Shown: one piece after another, positions 26,132 to 34,062 of the stretch
How the letters are laid out: each line of letters starts with the position of its first letter
Numbering within the stretch: the stretch's first letter is position 1
Source: Haloferax sp046557615
GTDB lineage: Archaea; Halobacteriota; Halobacteria; Halobacteriales; Haloferacaceae
Assembly (NCBI RefSeq): GCF_046557615.1
Contig: NZ_JBKIII010000001.1
Span: forward strand, 1,426,001-1,490,000
Length of the DNA stretch: 64,000 bases
Reading direction: 5' to 3'
Notes under the pieces: generated by a model
Databases searched by the model: none
Seen by the model: the letters and a program-made list of their open reading frames with translations, nothing else
Told to the model about the DNA's origin: nothing
Position numbers and translations under genes: made by a program

Positions 26132-26950
26132 ATGGCTGACTTCGACCTTTCTATCGATGAAAAACGCGTCTACGCCGATAAATCCGAGAAGACCACGGTG
26201 TACGTCGCCGCGAACATGGGTGTGGTGACCGTCGATGTCTCCGACGACTTAGTCGGTGGCTTCCGCATCGACCACCGGTGCGACCCGCGCGACATCGCTG
26301 GCTCTCCAGGCGAAATCGCGGTGGCAACCGCCGAAGACGTGCTGCTCGTCCGCGACGACTACCATGAACTCGACTTCGGCCCCGCCGTCGCAGTCGGCTT
26401 TCACCAGAACCGAATCGTCGCCGCCGACGAATCGGGGCGCGTCGCGCGCTTCGCAGAAGACGGGTGGACCGACCTCGGAACGGTCGAAGACGTGCGCGCG
26501 CTCGACGGGTCGCTCGTCGCGGCCGCAGATGGTGTCTATCGAATCGTTGGCGACGAACTCTCGCACGTCGGACTGGATGACGTGCGCGACGTGTCCGACC
26601 CGGCGGGGCGACTCGGAAGCGACACAGGAGTACCGCTCGTCGCGACCGATTCCGCGCTCTATGCCCTCGGGAACGGGTGGATGGAGACTCTCGACTCGGA
26701 GACGAGCGTGGTCGAGTCGATGCCTGACGGACGTGCCGACGCGGTTACGCCCGGCGGTATCGTGACGCTCGACGGCGAGACGTGGAAAGAGAATCCGATT
26801 CCGGTGGCCGAGGCCGTCGTCTCGCTTGCACACGACGCGCGAACGACCTACGCAGTGACCGACGTTGGAACGCTCTGTTTGCAGACGACTGGGAGTGAAT
26901 GGCGAACACAGGTACTCGGCTTGGATGCGACGGGCATCGCGGTTCGGTAA
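26132..26950 (+). CDS. HVO_0234-type beta-propeller protein
   Basis: A 272-residue protein built of short repeated beta-blades: VYVAANMGVVTVDV, IAVATAEDVLLVRD, IVAADESGRVARFA, SLVAAADGVYRIVG, LVATDSALYALGNG and TTYAVTDVGTLCLQ recur at about 40-residue spacing. There is no signal peptide or membrane segment, so it is cytosolic. It resembles the haloarchaeal family named after HVO_0234, whose role is unknown. It lies 52 bp after the SWIM gene and upstream of prs. Confidence 0.8.
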   Translation: MADFDLSIDEKRVYADKSEKTTVYVAANMGVVTVDVSDDLVGGFRIDHRCDPRDIAGSPGEIAVATAEDVLLVRDDYHELDFGPAVAVGFHQNRIVAADESGRVARFAEDGWTDLGTVEDVRALDGSLVAAADGVYRIVGDELSHVGLDDVRDVSDPAGRLGSDTGVPLVATDSALYALGNGWMETLDSETSVVESMPDGRADAVTPGGIVTLDGETWKENPIPVAEAVVSLAHDARTTYAVTDVGTLCLQTTGSEWRTQVLGLDATGIAVR

Positions 26951-27015
26951 GGTTCGGGGCACACCGAGGCCGTGATACGCTGACACACATCTCCGCAGAC
27001 GCCAACGAAAAGCGG

Positions 27016-27020
27016 TTTTA
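27016..27020 (+). promoter_or_regulatory. TATA-like element of prs
   Basis: GGTTTTA ends at 27020, with its centre about 26 nt before the prs ATG at 27044, the spacing of a leaderless haloarchaeal promoter. Confidence 0.45.
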
Positions 27021-27043
27021 CCACCGACGAGAGACGGAGGAGT

Positions 27044-27895
27044 ATGCTCGTACCCGGCGCATCTTCCCAGGCGCTCGCGGCCGCACTCGCTTCGGAACTC
27101 GGCGAGTCGCTCTCGGCCGTCGAGTACGACCGGTTTCCGGACGGCGAGACGCTCGCTGCCGTCCCCGGTTTCGACGCTGACACCGCCACTATCGTCGCCA
27201 GCACCGCCAGCAACGACGACTACATCGAACTACTCCAACTCCAAGACGCCGTCCGCGAGGCCGGTGCCGAGGACGTGACGACGGTCATTCCGTACATGGG
27301 CTACGCCCGTCAGGACAAGGCGTTCGACGTTGGCCAACCCATCTCGGCCCGCGCCGTCGCCCGCGCGGTGAGTACGACGACCGACCGCGTCGTCCTCGTC
27401 AACCCTCACGAAGACGCGATTGCCGACTTCTTCGACGTGCCCGTCGATATCGTCGATGCCGCGGGACAACTCGCCGACCCCCTCAGCGACCTGCACGACC
27501 CACTCTTCTTGTCGCCCGACTCGGGCGCAATCGACATCGCCCAGACCGTCCGCGACGCCTACGGCGAAGGCGAGACGGACTACTTCGAGAAGGTCCGCCT
27601 CAGCGGGACCGAAGTCGAAATCACGCCGAGCAACGCTGATTTCGAAGGCCGCGACGTGGTGATTACCGACGACATCATCGCCACCGGTTCGACGATGAGC
27701 GAGGCCGTCGCTGTCCTCGCCGAGGGCGGTGCAAAGCGCGTCTTCTGTGCGACCGTTCACCCGCTTCTCGCGCGCAACGCGCGAACCAAACTCGCCCGCG
27801 CTGGCATCGAGCGCGTCATCGGTACGGATACGCTCGAACGCGACGTGAGCGCAGTGTCTGTCGCGCCCGCACTCGCGCCGGTGTTGGAGCGCTAG
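27044..27895 (+). CDS. prs: Ribose-phosphate diphosphokinase
   Basis: A 283-residue enzyme that makes PRPP from ribose 5-phosphate and ATP for purine, pyrimidine, His and Trp synthesis. Seen: EYDRFPDGETLAAVPG (substrate loop), YMGYARQDKAF, NPHEDAIADFFDVP and the PRPP-binding loop VVITDDIIATGSTMSEA. Its length matches archaeal class PRPP synthases. The partial rpiA at the right end of the window would make its substrate, but is not adjacent. Confidence 0.95.
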   Translation: MLVPGASSQALAAALASELGESLSAVEYDRFPDGETLAAVPGFDADTATIVASTASNDDYIELLQLQDAVREAGAEDVTTVIPYMGYARQDKAFDVGQPISARAVARAVSTTTDRVVLVNPHEDAIADFFDVPVDIVDAAGQLADPLSDLHDPLFLSPDSGAIDIAQTVRDAYGEGETDYFEKVRLSGTEVEITPSNADFEGRDVVITDDIIATGSTMSEAVAVLAEGGAKRVFCATVHPLLARNARTKLARAGIERVIGTDTLERDVSAVSVAPALAPVLER

Positions 27896-27920
27896 CAGGT
27901 CACACACCCTCTCGCAACGG

Positions 27921-27926
27921 TTTTAG
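27921..27926 (+). promoter_or_regulatory. TATA-like element of the small membrane protein gene at 27950
   Basis: GGTTTTAG is placed about 26 nt upstream of the ATG at 27950. This spacing favours that ATG over the longer frame beginning at 27926. Confidence 0.45.
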
Positions 27927-27949
27927 TGGATTATGTGCCTCAAGAGTGT

Positions 27950-28183
27950 ATGGGACGGTACGGAAAACTCGATTATCCACGTTTGACGAAGACAGGAGTC
28001 GGCCTCGGTATCGCACTGTTCATCTTCGGTGCAGTCGGCGCAAAGGTCGCACTGGCAGCAAGTAGCGGCGGGCAACTCCCCGGATGGGAGCGAACCCTGT
28101 TCTTCGACGCAGAAGTGATTGGCGTGCTGTTGTTGCTCTTCTCGCCGATTATCTTCGGCATCGTGATGCCGCTGACGGAGTAA
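27950..28183 (+). CDS. 77-residue two-helix membrane protein
   Basis: It begins MGRYGKLDYPRLTKTG, then has one hydrophobic helix (VGLGIALFIFGAVGAKVALA), a short polar loop (SSGGQLPGWERTLFFDAE) and a second helix (VIGVLLLLFSPIIFGIVMPL). It is probably conserved in haloarchaea next to prs, but has no known function. It lies 19 bp upstream of the UDG-family gene and may be cotranscribed with it. Confidence 0.65.
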   Translation: MGRYGKLDYPRLTKTGVGLGIALFIFGAVGAKVALAASSGGQLPGWERTLFFDAEVIGVLLLLFSPIIFGIVMPLTE

Positions 28184-28202
28184 TCCTGAGGCCATTTTCG
28201 GA

Positions 28203-28826
28203 ATGACAGACCCAGCGTTTCCGAACTCAGCAGACACACTTATCGTCGAAGCCAACTGCGCACGCTGTCCTGCACTCGTGGAGTGCCGAAACCGAATTTC
28301 GTGGGGCGTCGGCCCCGACGATGCGACCATCGTCGTCGTTGGCGAAGCACCCGGCGCGGGCAACCCCGACGCCGACCGCTGGCAAGGCGGCAATTGGACG
28401 GGGATGTCCTACACGGCCCAGCATTCGGGACGCCGAATCCGCGAGACGATGGCCACCGTCGGCTACGAATCGGGCGTCTTCTACACCAACGCCGTGAAGT
28501 GTTTTCCCTCGGACGGCGAGGGGTCGAACCGGGCACCGACGGCGGCGGAGAAAGAGAACTGCCGTGAGCATCTCGTCGCCGAGTTAGAAACCATCGAACC
28601 TGACGTGGTGATTCCGACCGGACGACACGCGACAGAGAGCGTGTTTTCGCTGGATGGGATTTCGTTGGGTGGGTTTCTGGAGACGGTTTTAGAGCCTGTT
28701 GAGAGCGAGCGATTTGGCTACACTGTCGTTCCGTTGTTGCATCCCGCGTATCGGGACGTGTGGCTCTCTCGACTCGGCTACGAGTTGGACGAGTACTTCG
28801 AGGAGCTAGCGAGCCTGTTGCCCTGA
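28203..28826 (+). CDS. Uracil-DNA glycosylase superfamily protein with Fe-S cysteines
   Basis: A 207-residue protein of the UDG fold. It has CARC at residues 19-22 plus Cys28, and a later KCFPSDGEGS...ENC pair, consistent with the 4Fe-4S cluster of family 4/5 enzymes. Motif 1 reads VVVGEAPGAGNPDAD; the C-terminal motif reads PLLHPAYRDVW (HPA in place of the common HPS). It is expected to remove uracil from DNA, but the long motif-1 insert (RWQGGNWTGMSY) makes specificity uncertain. Confidence 0.82.
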   Translation: MTDPAFPNSADTLIVEANCARCPALVECRNRISWGVGPDDATIVVVGEAPGAGNPDADRWQGGNWTGMSYTAQHSGRRIRETMATVGYESGVFYTNAVKCFPSDGEGSNRAPTAAEKENCREHLVAELETIEPDVVIPTGRHATESVFSLDGISLGGFLETVLEPVESERFGYTVVPLLHPAYRDVWLSRLGYELDEYFEELASLLP

Positions 28827-28846
28827 GAAGGCGACGAGCCAAGTCG

Positions 28847-29797
28847 TCACTCAGTCGCAGTTCTTCCCACAGTACGCGAGAGTGCGCCGCCAGCGAACAC
28901 TGCGATAACGACGACGACGAGCAGTGTGAGGACGTTCGTGACCAGAAACCCAGTGGCAGACGAGAGCATCGTTTGGATAGCCGGAACGTCGGTCACAACG
29001 AGGTAGCCGTAGGCAGTAGTCCCACCGGCGACGATTCCTGCGAGTGTCGCAGCGGCAATCGTGCCTGTGTGACTGCGCGTCACGGGAGTAGAGACGAAGA
29101 ACGCGATAGCAATCGCCGCGGCCAGCGGAGCGATGACCCTGAGGACGAGACCATACAACGGCCACGAGAGAACGGGGTTTTCGTTTGCGAAGAGCCAGCC
29201 AAACGGCAGCATGACGATGCTAAATCCGCCGAGTAGACCACAGAGACCTGCGATGAGAGACGCAGTTCGGAGTACCTGTGGCCGTGAATGAGTCGCCAGC
29301 CCACGGCTCGTCCCTGCAAAGAATGCGAGTGCCACCCCGATTGCGACGGGGAGAATGCTGTACGAGAGCGTGACCAAGGGCGGAAGTGAAAACAACACTG
29401 AAGAGCCGACTGACGACACCGAATCCACCGTGACCGGTCGCCCATCGAGGAGCGTCCCAAACACCAACACTCGCTCTAAGACCCGTCCGGCGAGGACGCC
29501 GAGTGTCGTTCCAACGAGCGAACCCACACCAGCCTCTACACCTGCTCGCCGCAGAAATTCGCCGTGGACTGTTCTGTCGCGTACGAATCGGTTGCCACAG
29601 AAGACGGCGATTCGCAGTGGAACCAGGAACGCCGCCAGTTCGACGATGACCACCGGGGCCGTCCCGACGAGTCCAACAATATCACTCTCAAAGAATCGTT
29701 GAAGCGGTCCAAACGGTCCGAATGCGCCAGCAACGAACGCGAGAAGCGCGGTTACGACTCCGACCCGTTTGTGGAGGTTGTGGAGGGCAGTCGGCAT
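28847..29797 (-). CDS. Multi-pass membrane protein of unknown function
   Basis: A 316-residue hydrophobic protein with about eight helices, including VGVVTALLAFVAGAFGPF, VVIVELAAFLVPLRIAVF, ILPVAIGVALAFFAG and LTLLVVVVIAVFAGGAL. I recognise no family motifs. I start at the ATG at 29797 (MPTALHNLHKRVG), because the upstream frame is polar and not protein-like. It converges on the UDG gene and is divergent from the HIT gene. Confidence 0.65.
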   Translation of the reverse strand: MPTALHNLHKRVGVVTALLAFVAGAFGPFGPLQRFFESDIVGLVGTAPVVIVELAAFLVPLRIAVFCGNRFVRDRTVHGEFLRRAGVEAGVGSLVGTTLGVLAGRVLERVLVFGTLLDGRPVTVDSVSSVGSSVLFSLPPLVTLSYSILPVAIGVALAFFAGTSRGLATHSRPQVLRTASLIAGLCGLLGGFSIVMLPFGWLFANENPVLSWPLYGLVLRVIAPLAAAIAIAFFVSTPVTRSHTGTIAAATLAGIVAGGTTAYGYLVVTDVPAIQTMLSSATGFLVTNVLTLLVVVVIAVFAGGALSRTVGRTATE

Positions 29798-29992
29798 GCG
29801 TTGGCTGTCAAATTCGTACCGTATGAATCTGCTGGCATCCACTCGAACGGCGACTCCTGAACAGTCCACAGAAAGTGGCTTTCTGGGTTCGCTCTCGTCG
29901 TGTCGCAATTCCCAGCGAACCAACCAACAGCGAAGAAAACCAAACGCAGGTGGCTCCAAACTTTCTTTTCCTCGCCACGCAACTCCTCACAC

Positions 29993-30409
29993 ATGCCCGA
30001 CTGCATCTTCTGCGCAATCGCATCCGGCGACATCCCCGGACGAGTCGTCCACGAAACCGAACACACGCTGGCGTTTCTCGACGTGAACCCGCTCGCGTCG
30101 GGCCACACACTCGTGATTCCAAAAGACCACTACGAACGTCTCGACGAGGTACCCGCCGAACTCTCTGAAGAACTGTTCGGTGCCGTCTCGGAACTCGTCC
30201 CCCGCGTCGAAGACGCCGTCGATGCCGATGCGACGAACGTCGGTATCAACAACGGCCCCGCCGCCGGACAGGAAGTAGACCACGTCCACATCCACATCGT
30301 CCCGCGATTCGAGGGCGACGGCGGCGCGCCAATCCACGCAGTCGCAGGCGAGCGTCCCGACCTCTCGGACGACGAGATGGACGACATCGAAGCCGCGATT
30401 TCGGCGTAA
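29993..30409 (+). CDS. HIT-family nucleotide hydrolase/transferase
   Basis: A 138-residue histidine-triad protein. It starts MPDCIFCAIASGDIP, carries HTLVIPKDHYERLDEVP, and ends with VDHVHIHIVPRF (HxHxHxx), the nucleotide-phosphate site. HIT proteins hydrolyse AMP-lysine/AMP conjugates or dinucleotides. The ATG at 29993 is set by the conserved CIFC N-terminus; the longer upstream frame is not family-like. An oligo-T stretch follows the stop. Confidence 0.92.
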   Translation: MPDCIFCAIASGDIPGRVVHETEHTLAFLDVNPLASGHTLVIPKDHYERLDEVPAELSEELFGAVSELVPRVEDAVDADATNVGINNGPAAGQEVDHVHIHIVPRFEGDGGAPIHAVAGERPDLSDDEMDDIEAAISA

Positions 30410-30417
30410 GTAGCCTC

Positions 30418-30422
30418 TTTTT
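30418..30422 (+). terminator. Oligo-T terminator after the HIT gene
   Basis: A T5 run about 9 nt after the HIT stop codon, without a strong stem. Archaeal RNA polymerase can terminate on U-rich tracts, so this is a plausible 3' end. Confidence 0.35.
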
Positions 30423-30475
30423 CTGTACTCCCCAGCGACCGAAGGTATTAATCTGAAAACAAAACCAGTCGTCGT

Positions 30476-31219
30476 ATGTCAGTTCCGACGACGCTCGCAC
30501 TGGTTGGCACGACGGGAGGCGCAGGCACGACGCGACTCGCAGTCGAACTCGCCTCAGCGTTGGCCGCAGACGGCCGCGGCGTAGCGATTCTCGATGCTTC
30601 GTTTGCGACCCACGGACTCTCTGATTACGTCTCTGGGACGCTCAGTCCTGATATCACCCAACTCGTCACCGACGAGGTAGACGAACCGCTGTCGTCGGGA
30701 CTCGTGAATCTGGATATCGATGCTGCAGGGCGGGTCGCCGTCTGCCCGGCGGCCGCACCGTTCGAGCGACTTGCGCGAGCGATGACGCCCGATGCGGCCC
30801 AAGCCTTCGAAGGACGAATTTCGGATGCCGCGAATCGGTTCGACCACGTCATCGTGGACACACCGCCGATTGCGTCGAATCCCGCGGTCGCCGCCGCGAC
30901 GACGTGCGAGCGAGTTGCGCTGGTCGCGCCCGCAAGCGTTCGCGGTGCCGATGCAGTCAGTCGCGTTCGCGCTCGTGTTGCCGACGTTGGTGCTTCCGTC
31001 GATGCGGTCGTTTCGACGTTCGGCGCGCTCGACGACGCGGACGTGGTGATTCCCGAGAGCGAGTACGCAGCAGTCACCGAGGCACCGGCGGCCAACGAAG
31101 ACGACGAACTCGCCGCTGGTGTCGTTGCGGCGGCGTCGGTGTTGCTCGATATCGAACTCTCGGCGATAACTGAGTCGGGTGGGGTCCTCTCGTCGGTCGA
31201 AGGATACGTCCGTCGCTGA
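30476..31219 (+). CDS. MinD/ParA-like protein with both P-loop lysines replaced
   Basis: A 247-residue deviant-Walker ATPase relative. The P-loop region reads VGTTGGAGTTR, where MinD/ParA proteins have KGGxGKTT: both the signature lysine and the Walker A lysine are Thr. The A' motif (VAILDASFATHGLSDYV) and Walker B (HVIVDTPPIASNP) are present. ATP hydrolysis is therefore doubtful; it may bind nucleotide weakly or act as a partner of true MinD proteins. It converges on the 31265 gene with a 45-bp gap. A second, canonical MinD lies at 33400. Confidence 0.8.
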   Translation: MSVPTTLALVGTTGGAGTTRLAVELASALAADGRGVAILDASFATHGLSDYVSGTLSPDITQLVTDEVDEPLSSGLVNLDIDAAGRVAVCPAAAPFERLARAMTPDAAQAFEGRISDAANRFDHVIVDTPPIASNPAVAAATTCERVALVAPASVRGADAVSRVRARVADVGASVDAVVSTFGALDDADVVIPESEYAAVTEAPAANEDDELAAGVVAAASVLLDIELSAITESGGVLSSVEGYVRR

Positions 31220-31264
31220 GTCGGGGCACTACTTTCCAAAAATCGAGAGGGGAGAGAGGTCTCG

Positions 31265-31786
31265 TTAGAACTGCAGGTCAGTGACCGAACTCATCGTTTC
31301 GGCCAGAGAGTCGCGCTTTGCCACAGCGGCATCGCCGTGATTCGTCAGCGCACCCTGGACTGCTTCGGCGAGGGGGACAATGGGGTCGTGTGTCTCGATG
31401 TACGTCGCCAGCGCGAACTCGGTCGGGTCCGCGCGAGTGAGTGCGAGCGCATCCGCTCGCGAGAGACGGCCATCGATCCAATCGCGTACGATGCGGCGTG
31501 CTTCCGGGGCGAGGGGGTTCACACCGGTCACGCCGCAACAGTGGAGTACTTTCGCCGCCGTCACCGGAGCGATACCTGCCGCGCGAGCGTTGTCTCCGAG
31601 CGCCGTGCCTGACTCGTGTGCCTCGACAACCTGCTCCGCGGCCGCAGGCGTACATGGAAGCGCGTCTGCGTGCGTCTCGAAACGCGTACGGAGCGAGACA
31701 CCCGTGTCGTCAATCGTCGGGACGTTGCGCTGGCGCTGCTTTGTCGTCACCGGCCCTAATTCAGCGGCGATATCCGAGAGCCCCAT
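31265..31786 (-). CDS. Conserved haloarchaeal helical protein, function unknown
   Basis: A 173-residue mostly helical cytosolic protein (begins MGLSDIAAELGPVTTKQRQR). A stretch at about 60-90 (SGTALGDNARAAGIAPVTAAKVLH) resembles a helix-turn-helix, followed by EARRIVRDWIDGRLSRADAL. Three cysteines are present, two adjacent (HCCG). I do not recognise a named family. It could be a DNA-binding protein working with the facing MinD-like protein, but that is only a neighbourhood guess. Confidence 0.7.
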   Translation of the reverse strand: MGLSDIAAELGPVTTKQRQRNVPTIDDTGVSLRTRFETHADALPCTPAAAEQVVEAHESGTALGDNARAAGIAPVTAAKVLHCCGVTGVNPLAPEARRIVRDWIDGRLSRADALALTRADPTEFALATYIETHDPIVPLAEAVQGALTNHGDAAVAKRDSLAETMSSVTDLQF

Positions 31787-32039
31787 CGCTCAAGTGTCGA
31801 GCCTATCCTGACAAAAGCCTTTCCACCAAAATTCACGTTTGATATTTGCACTGAAGGCCGAGATGTCGTCGTAGCGAGAGTGTCGTTCTGTGAGCCGCTC
31901 GATTCGCTCGACTCAACTTTAGGCACCAGCGACAATCGGACGAACCACGACACGCTGTATTTGCACAGTAACTAAACACCAGTTTTGATAATTATTACAG
32001 AGAGCGTGGGCGGTTCACAGCTCGTCTGAGTAACCGACG

Positions 32040-32273
32040 CTACGAACTGCTGTCTCTCTCATCCGATTTTTCGCCGTCAGAGAGTAACTCGTGGATACTT
32101 CCAGCAGTGAGGTAAAAGAAGACACCACCGAATACGACGAGCAACAGCACCACGAACGGATTGGTTATCTTGACATCTCCATAGACGACGGCGACGAGAG
32201 ATGCGAAGAATATGACACCAGTCGTGCTAATTCCACGGATAGTGTAGCGATTCGATTCGAATCTCTCGAACAT
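32040..32273 (-). CDS. 77-residue two-helix membrane protein
   Basis: It begins MFERFESNRYTIRGISTTG, then has helix 1 (VIFFASLVAVVYGDV), helix 2 (FVVLLLVVFGGVFFYLTAG) and a very acidic/serine-rich tail (LLSDGEKSDERDSSS). The region is less GC-rich than its neighbours. It has no recognised family and is flanked by 253 and 223 bp of noncoding DNA. Confidence 0.55.
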   Translation of the reverse strand: MFERFESNRYTIRGISTTGVIFFASLVAVVYGDVKITNPFVVLLLVVFGGVFFYLTAGSIHELLSDGEKSDERDSSS

Positions 32274-32400
32274 CTTCTATAGGTCTGGTCTGAGAGAGTA
32301 CAAATTTCTTGTTGTGAATGTGATATTCCCTCGGAATCGGCCATTCTCTCAGTTGGTCACCTGTCGTTGCGTCTACACCCACAGATAGAGAGCAATAGCC

Positions 32401-32415
32401 TACCGGTGACCGGTA
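32401..32415. promoter_or_regulatory. 15-bp palindrome upstream of tfb
   Basis: TACCGGT-G-ACCGGTA is a perfect 7-bp inverted repeat about 47 bp upstream of the tfb TATA box, well placed for an upstream activator or repressor. No binding protein is known to me. Confidence 0.5.
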
Positions 32416-32433
32416 CGTTCGATGGGCAAAAAT

Positions 32434-32447
32434 GGGGTCCGAACCCC
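32434..32447. promoter_or_regulatory. Inverted repeat next to the tfb core promoter
   Basis: GGGGT-CCGA-ACCCC ends about 15 bp upstream of the tfb TATA box, overlapping or touching the position of the BRE. A protein bound here could compete with TFB itself, which would allow autoregulation. Confidence 0.4.
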
Positions 32448-32461
32448 CGAATTTTCCTCCA

Positions 32462-32469
32462 TTTAAATA
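32462..32469 (+). promoter_or_regulatory. tfb TATA box
   Basis: TTTAAATA is centred about 31 nt upstream of the ATG at 32497, a strong match to the haloarchaeal TATA element. The predicted leader is only a few nucleotides. Confidence 0.7.
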
Positions 32470-32496
32470 CCCTTTCAGCGCCGATTTTCAATTGTA

Positions 32497-33363
32497 ATGA
32501 GTAAAGCACACTCCCCCAATGGTTGCCCAGAATGTAACGGACACCTCGATTTCGACGCTGGCGAGACGGTCTGTTCGGACTGCGGACTCGTCGTCTCCGA
32601 GTACCGAATCGACCACGGCCCCGAATGGCGCTCGTTCTCCGACGACGACCGCAACCCGGCACGCACGGGCGCACCACTGACCCACTCGCGCCACGACCGC
32701 GGGCTTTCGACCAAAATCGGTCGTTCGACGCGTATCAAAGGCCGCAAGCGCCGCAAGTTCGCACGCCTCCGCCGTCAGCACAACCGCGCCCGCATTTCGA
32801 GCAAGCGCGAGCGCAACCAGGTCTACGCCTTCACCGAGATTCGTCGCGTGACGAGCGCGCTGTCGCTCCCTAATACCATCCGCGACCAAGCCTGCACGCT
32901 GTTCAAATCCGCGCAAAAAGAAAACCTCCTTCGCGGGCGCTCGCTCGAAGGCTTCGCCGCCGCGTGTATCTACGCCGCCTGTCGCGTGATGGGCGTCGCC
33001 CGAAGCGTCGAAGAAGTGTGTGAAGTCGCAAAATCGACCGAGGCCGAACAACAGGCCGCCTACCGCGCGCTCAACCGCGACCTTGGATTGCCCATCGCGC
33101 CGACGCCACCGACTGAGTACATCCCTCGTTTCGCCACGAAACTGGACCTCGATTGCGACGTGGAGCGTCTCGCCCGCGAGTACGCGACTGAGGCACAGGA
33201 AGACGGTAGTCTTGGCGGCAAGAACCCCTGCGGCGTCGCCGCGGCCTGTCTCTACACCGCTGCCCGCGACCTCAACGCCGACTGCACGCAGTCCGAAGCG
33301 GCGGACGTCGCGGACGTGACGCCCGTCACGCTGCGGAAGACCTACGTCGCACTCCGTGACTGA
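32497..33363 (+). CDS. tfb: Transcription initiation factor IIB (TFB)
   Basis: A 288-residue general transcription factor that bridges TBP, the BRE and RNA polymerase. The N-terminal zinc ribbon CPECNGHLDF...CSDCG is at residues 10-30. The B-reader/linker RSFSDDDRNPARTGAPLTH follows, then two cyclin folds at about 100-190 (GFAAACIYAACRVMGVARSV) and 195-285 (GVAAACLYTAARDLNADCTQ), with a recognition helix ending VTPVTLRKTYVAL. It is somewhat shorter than the ~310-330 residues of many haloarchaeal TFBs. Haloarchaea encode several TFBs with partly different promoter preferences. Confidence 0.93.
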   Translation: MSKAHSPNGCPECNGHLDFDAGETVCSDCGLVVSEYRIDHGPEWRSFSDDDRNPARTGAPLTHSRHDRGLSTKIGRSTRIKGRKRRKFARLRRQHNRARISSKRERNQVYAFTEIRRVTSALSLPNTIRDQACTLFKSAQKENLLRGRSLEGFAAACIYAACRVMGVARSVEEVCEVAKSTEAEQQAAYRALNRDLGLPIAPTPPTEYIPRFATKLDLDCDVERLAREYATEAQEDGSLGGKNPCGVAAACLYTAARDLNADCTQSEAADVADVTPVTLRKTYVALRD

Positions 33364-33399
33364 ACAGCGAGTATTTGACTGAAGAAAGAGCGACTCTTC

Positions 33400-34062
33400 T
33401 CACAACCGGCAGGCGGTGACTGCCGATGCGAGTTCCTGAATTCGCGCACTGGCGAGACAGTTCGGTGCGCGTGCGACGACCGGGTTCACCTGCTCGATTG
33501 CCCTCCCTAGTTTCGGGTCTGCCGGAATCGCCGTCGCGGGCGCACCGAGTACGTCGGCAAAGGCGTCCAGCGGCGCGTCGTCGATGACACGATTGACCGC
33601 GACGGCGACGAGACCACAGTCGAGTTCACGAGCGAGTTCGCGCGTTCGAACGGCATCCGCGAGCGCGTAACCTTTCGGCGAGGCAACGATGAGACAGGCA
33701 TCGGCGACGGCGAGTGGGACACCTGCATCCGCGCGCATCCCGGCGGGGCAGTCCACGACTACGTCGCCGTAGGCCGCTTCGACCGACCGAAGCGTCGCTG
33801 CAAGCTTTCGAACGTCCGCCGACCGCGCGCCGACGAGGCTTCTACCGCAGGGGAGAAGTGTCACCGGCCCACCCTCACGGACTGCTTCGACCGGCTCTGC
33901 TCGCCCGGAGAGTACGTCGTGGAGGTCCGGGCCGGGCGCGTAGGGGAGATTTGCCATTCCCAAGTCGGCATCGACGACCACGGCGTCCAGTGCTGCACCG
34001 AGTTCGAACGAGAGCGTCGATTTGCCGACGCCACCTTTGCCCGAGACGACGGCGAGAATCAT
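33400..34062 (-). CDS. minD1: MinD-family positioning ATPase (likely MinD1)
   Basis: A 220-residue deviant-Walker ATPase: VVSGKGGVGKSTLS at residues 5-18 (both lysines present), VVVDADLGMANLPYA, Walker B DVVVDCPAGM, and a C-terminal helix-rich end (SARIQELASAVTACRL) that could be a weak membrane-targeting segment. MinD/ParA proteins place cell-division or motility components or chromosomes by ATP-driven patterning. It is the last gene of a minus-strand run beginning with mcm and overlaps the preceding gene by 4 nt (ATGA). The minD1 name is from recalled H. volcanii gene order. Confidence 0.82.
   Translation of the reverse strand: MILAVVSGKGGVGKSTLSFELGAALDAVVVDADLGMANLPYAPGPDLHDVLSGRAEPVEAVREGGPVTLLPCGRSLVGARSADVRKLAATLRSVEAAYGDVVVDCPAGMRADAGVPLAVADACLIVASPKGYALADAVRTRELARELDCGLVAVAVNRVIDDAPLDAFADVLGAPATAIPADPKLGRAIEQVNPVVARAPNCLASARIQELASAVTACRL

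Noticed and set aside
31756..31953. 65-residue minus-strand frame in the gap after the 173-residue gene
   Set aside because: It overlaps that gene's start region, has atypical composition and has no motif.
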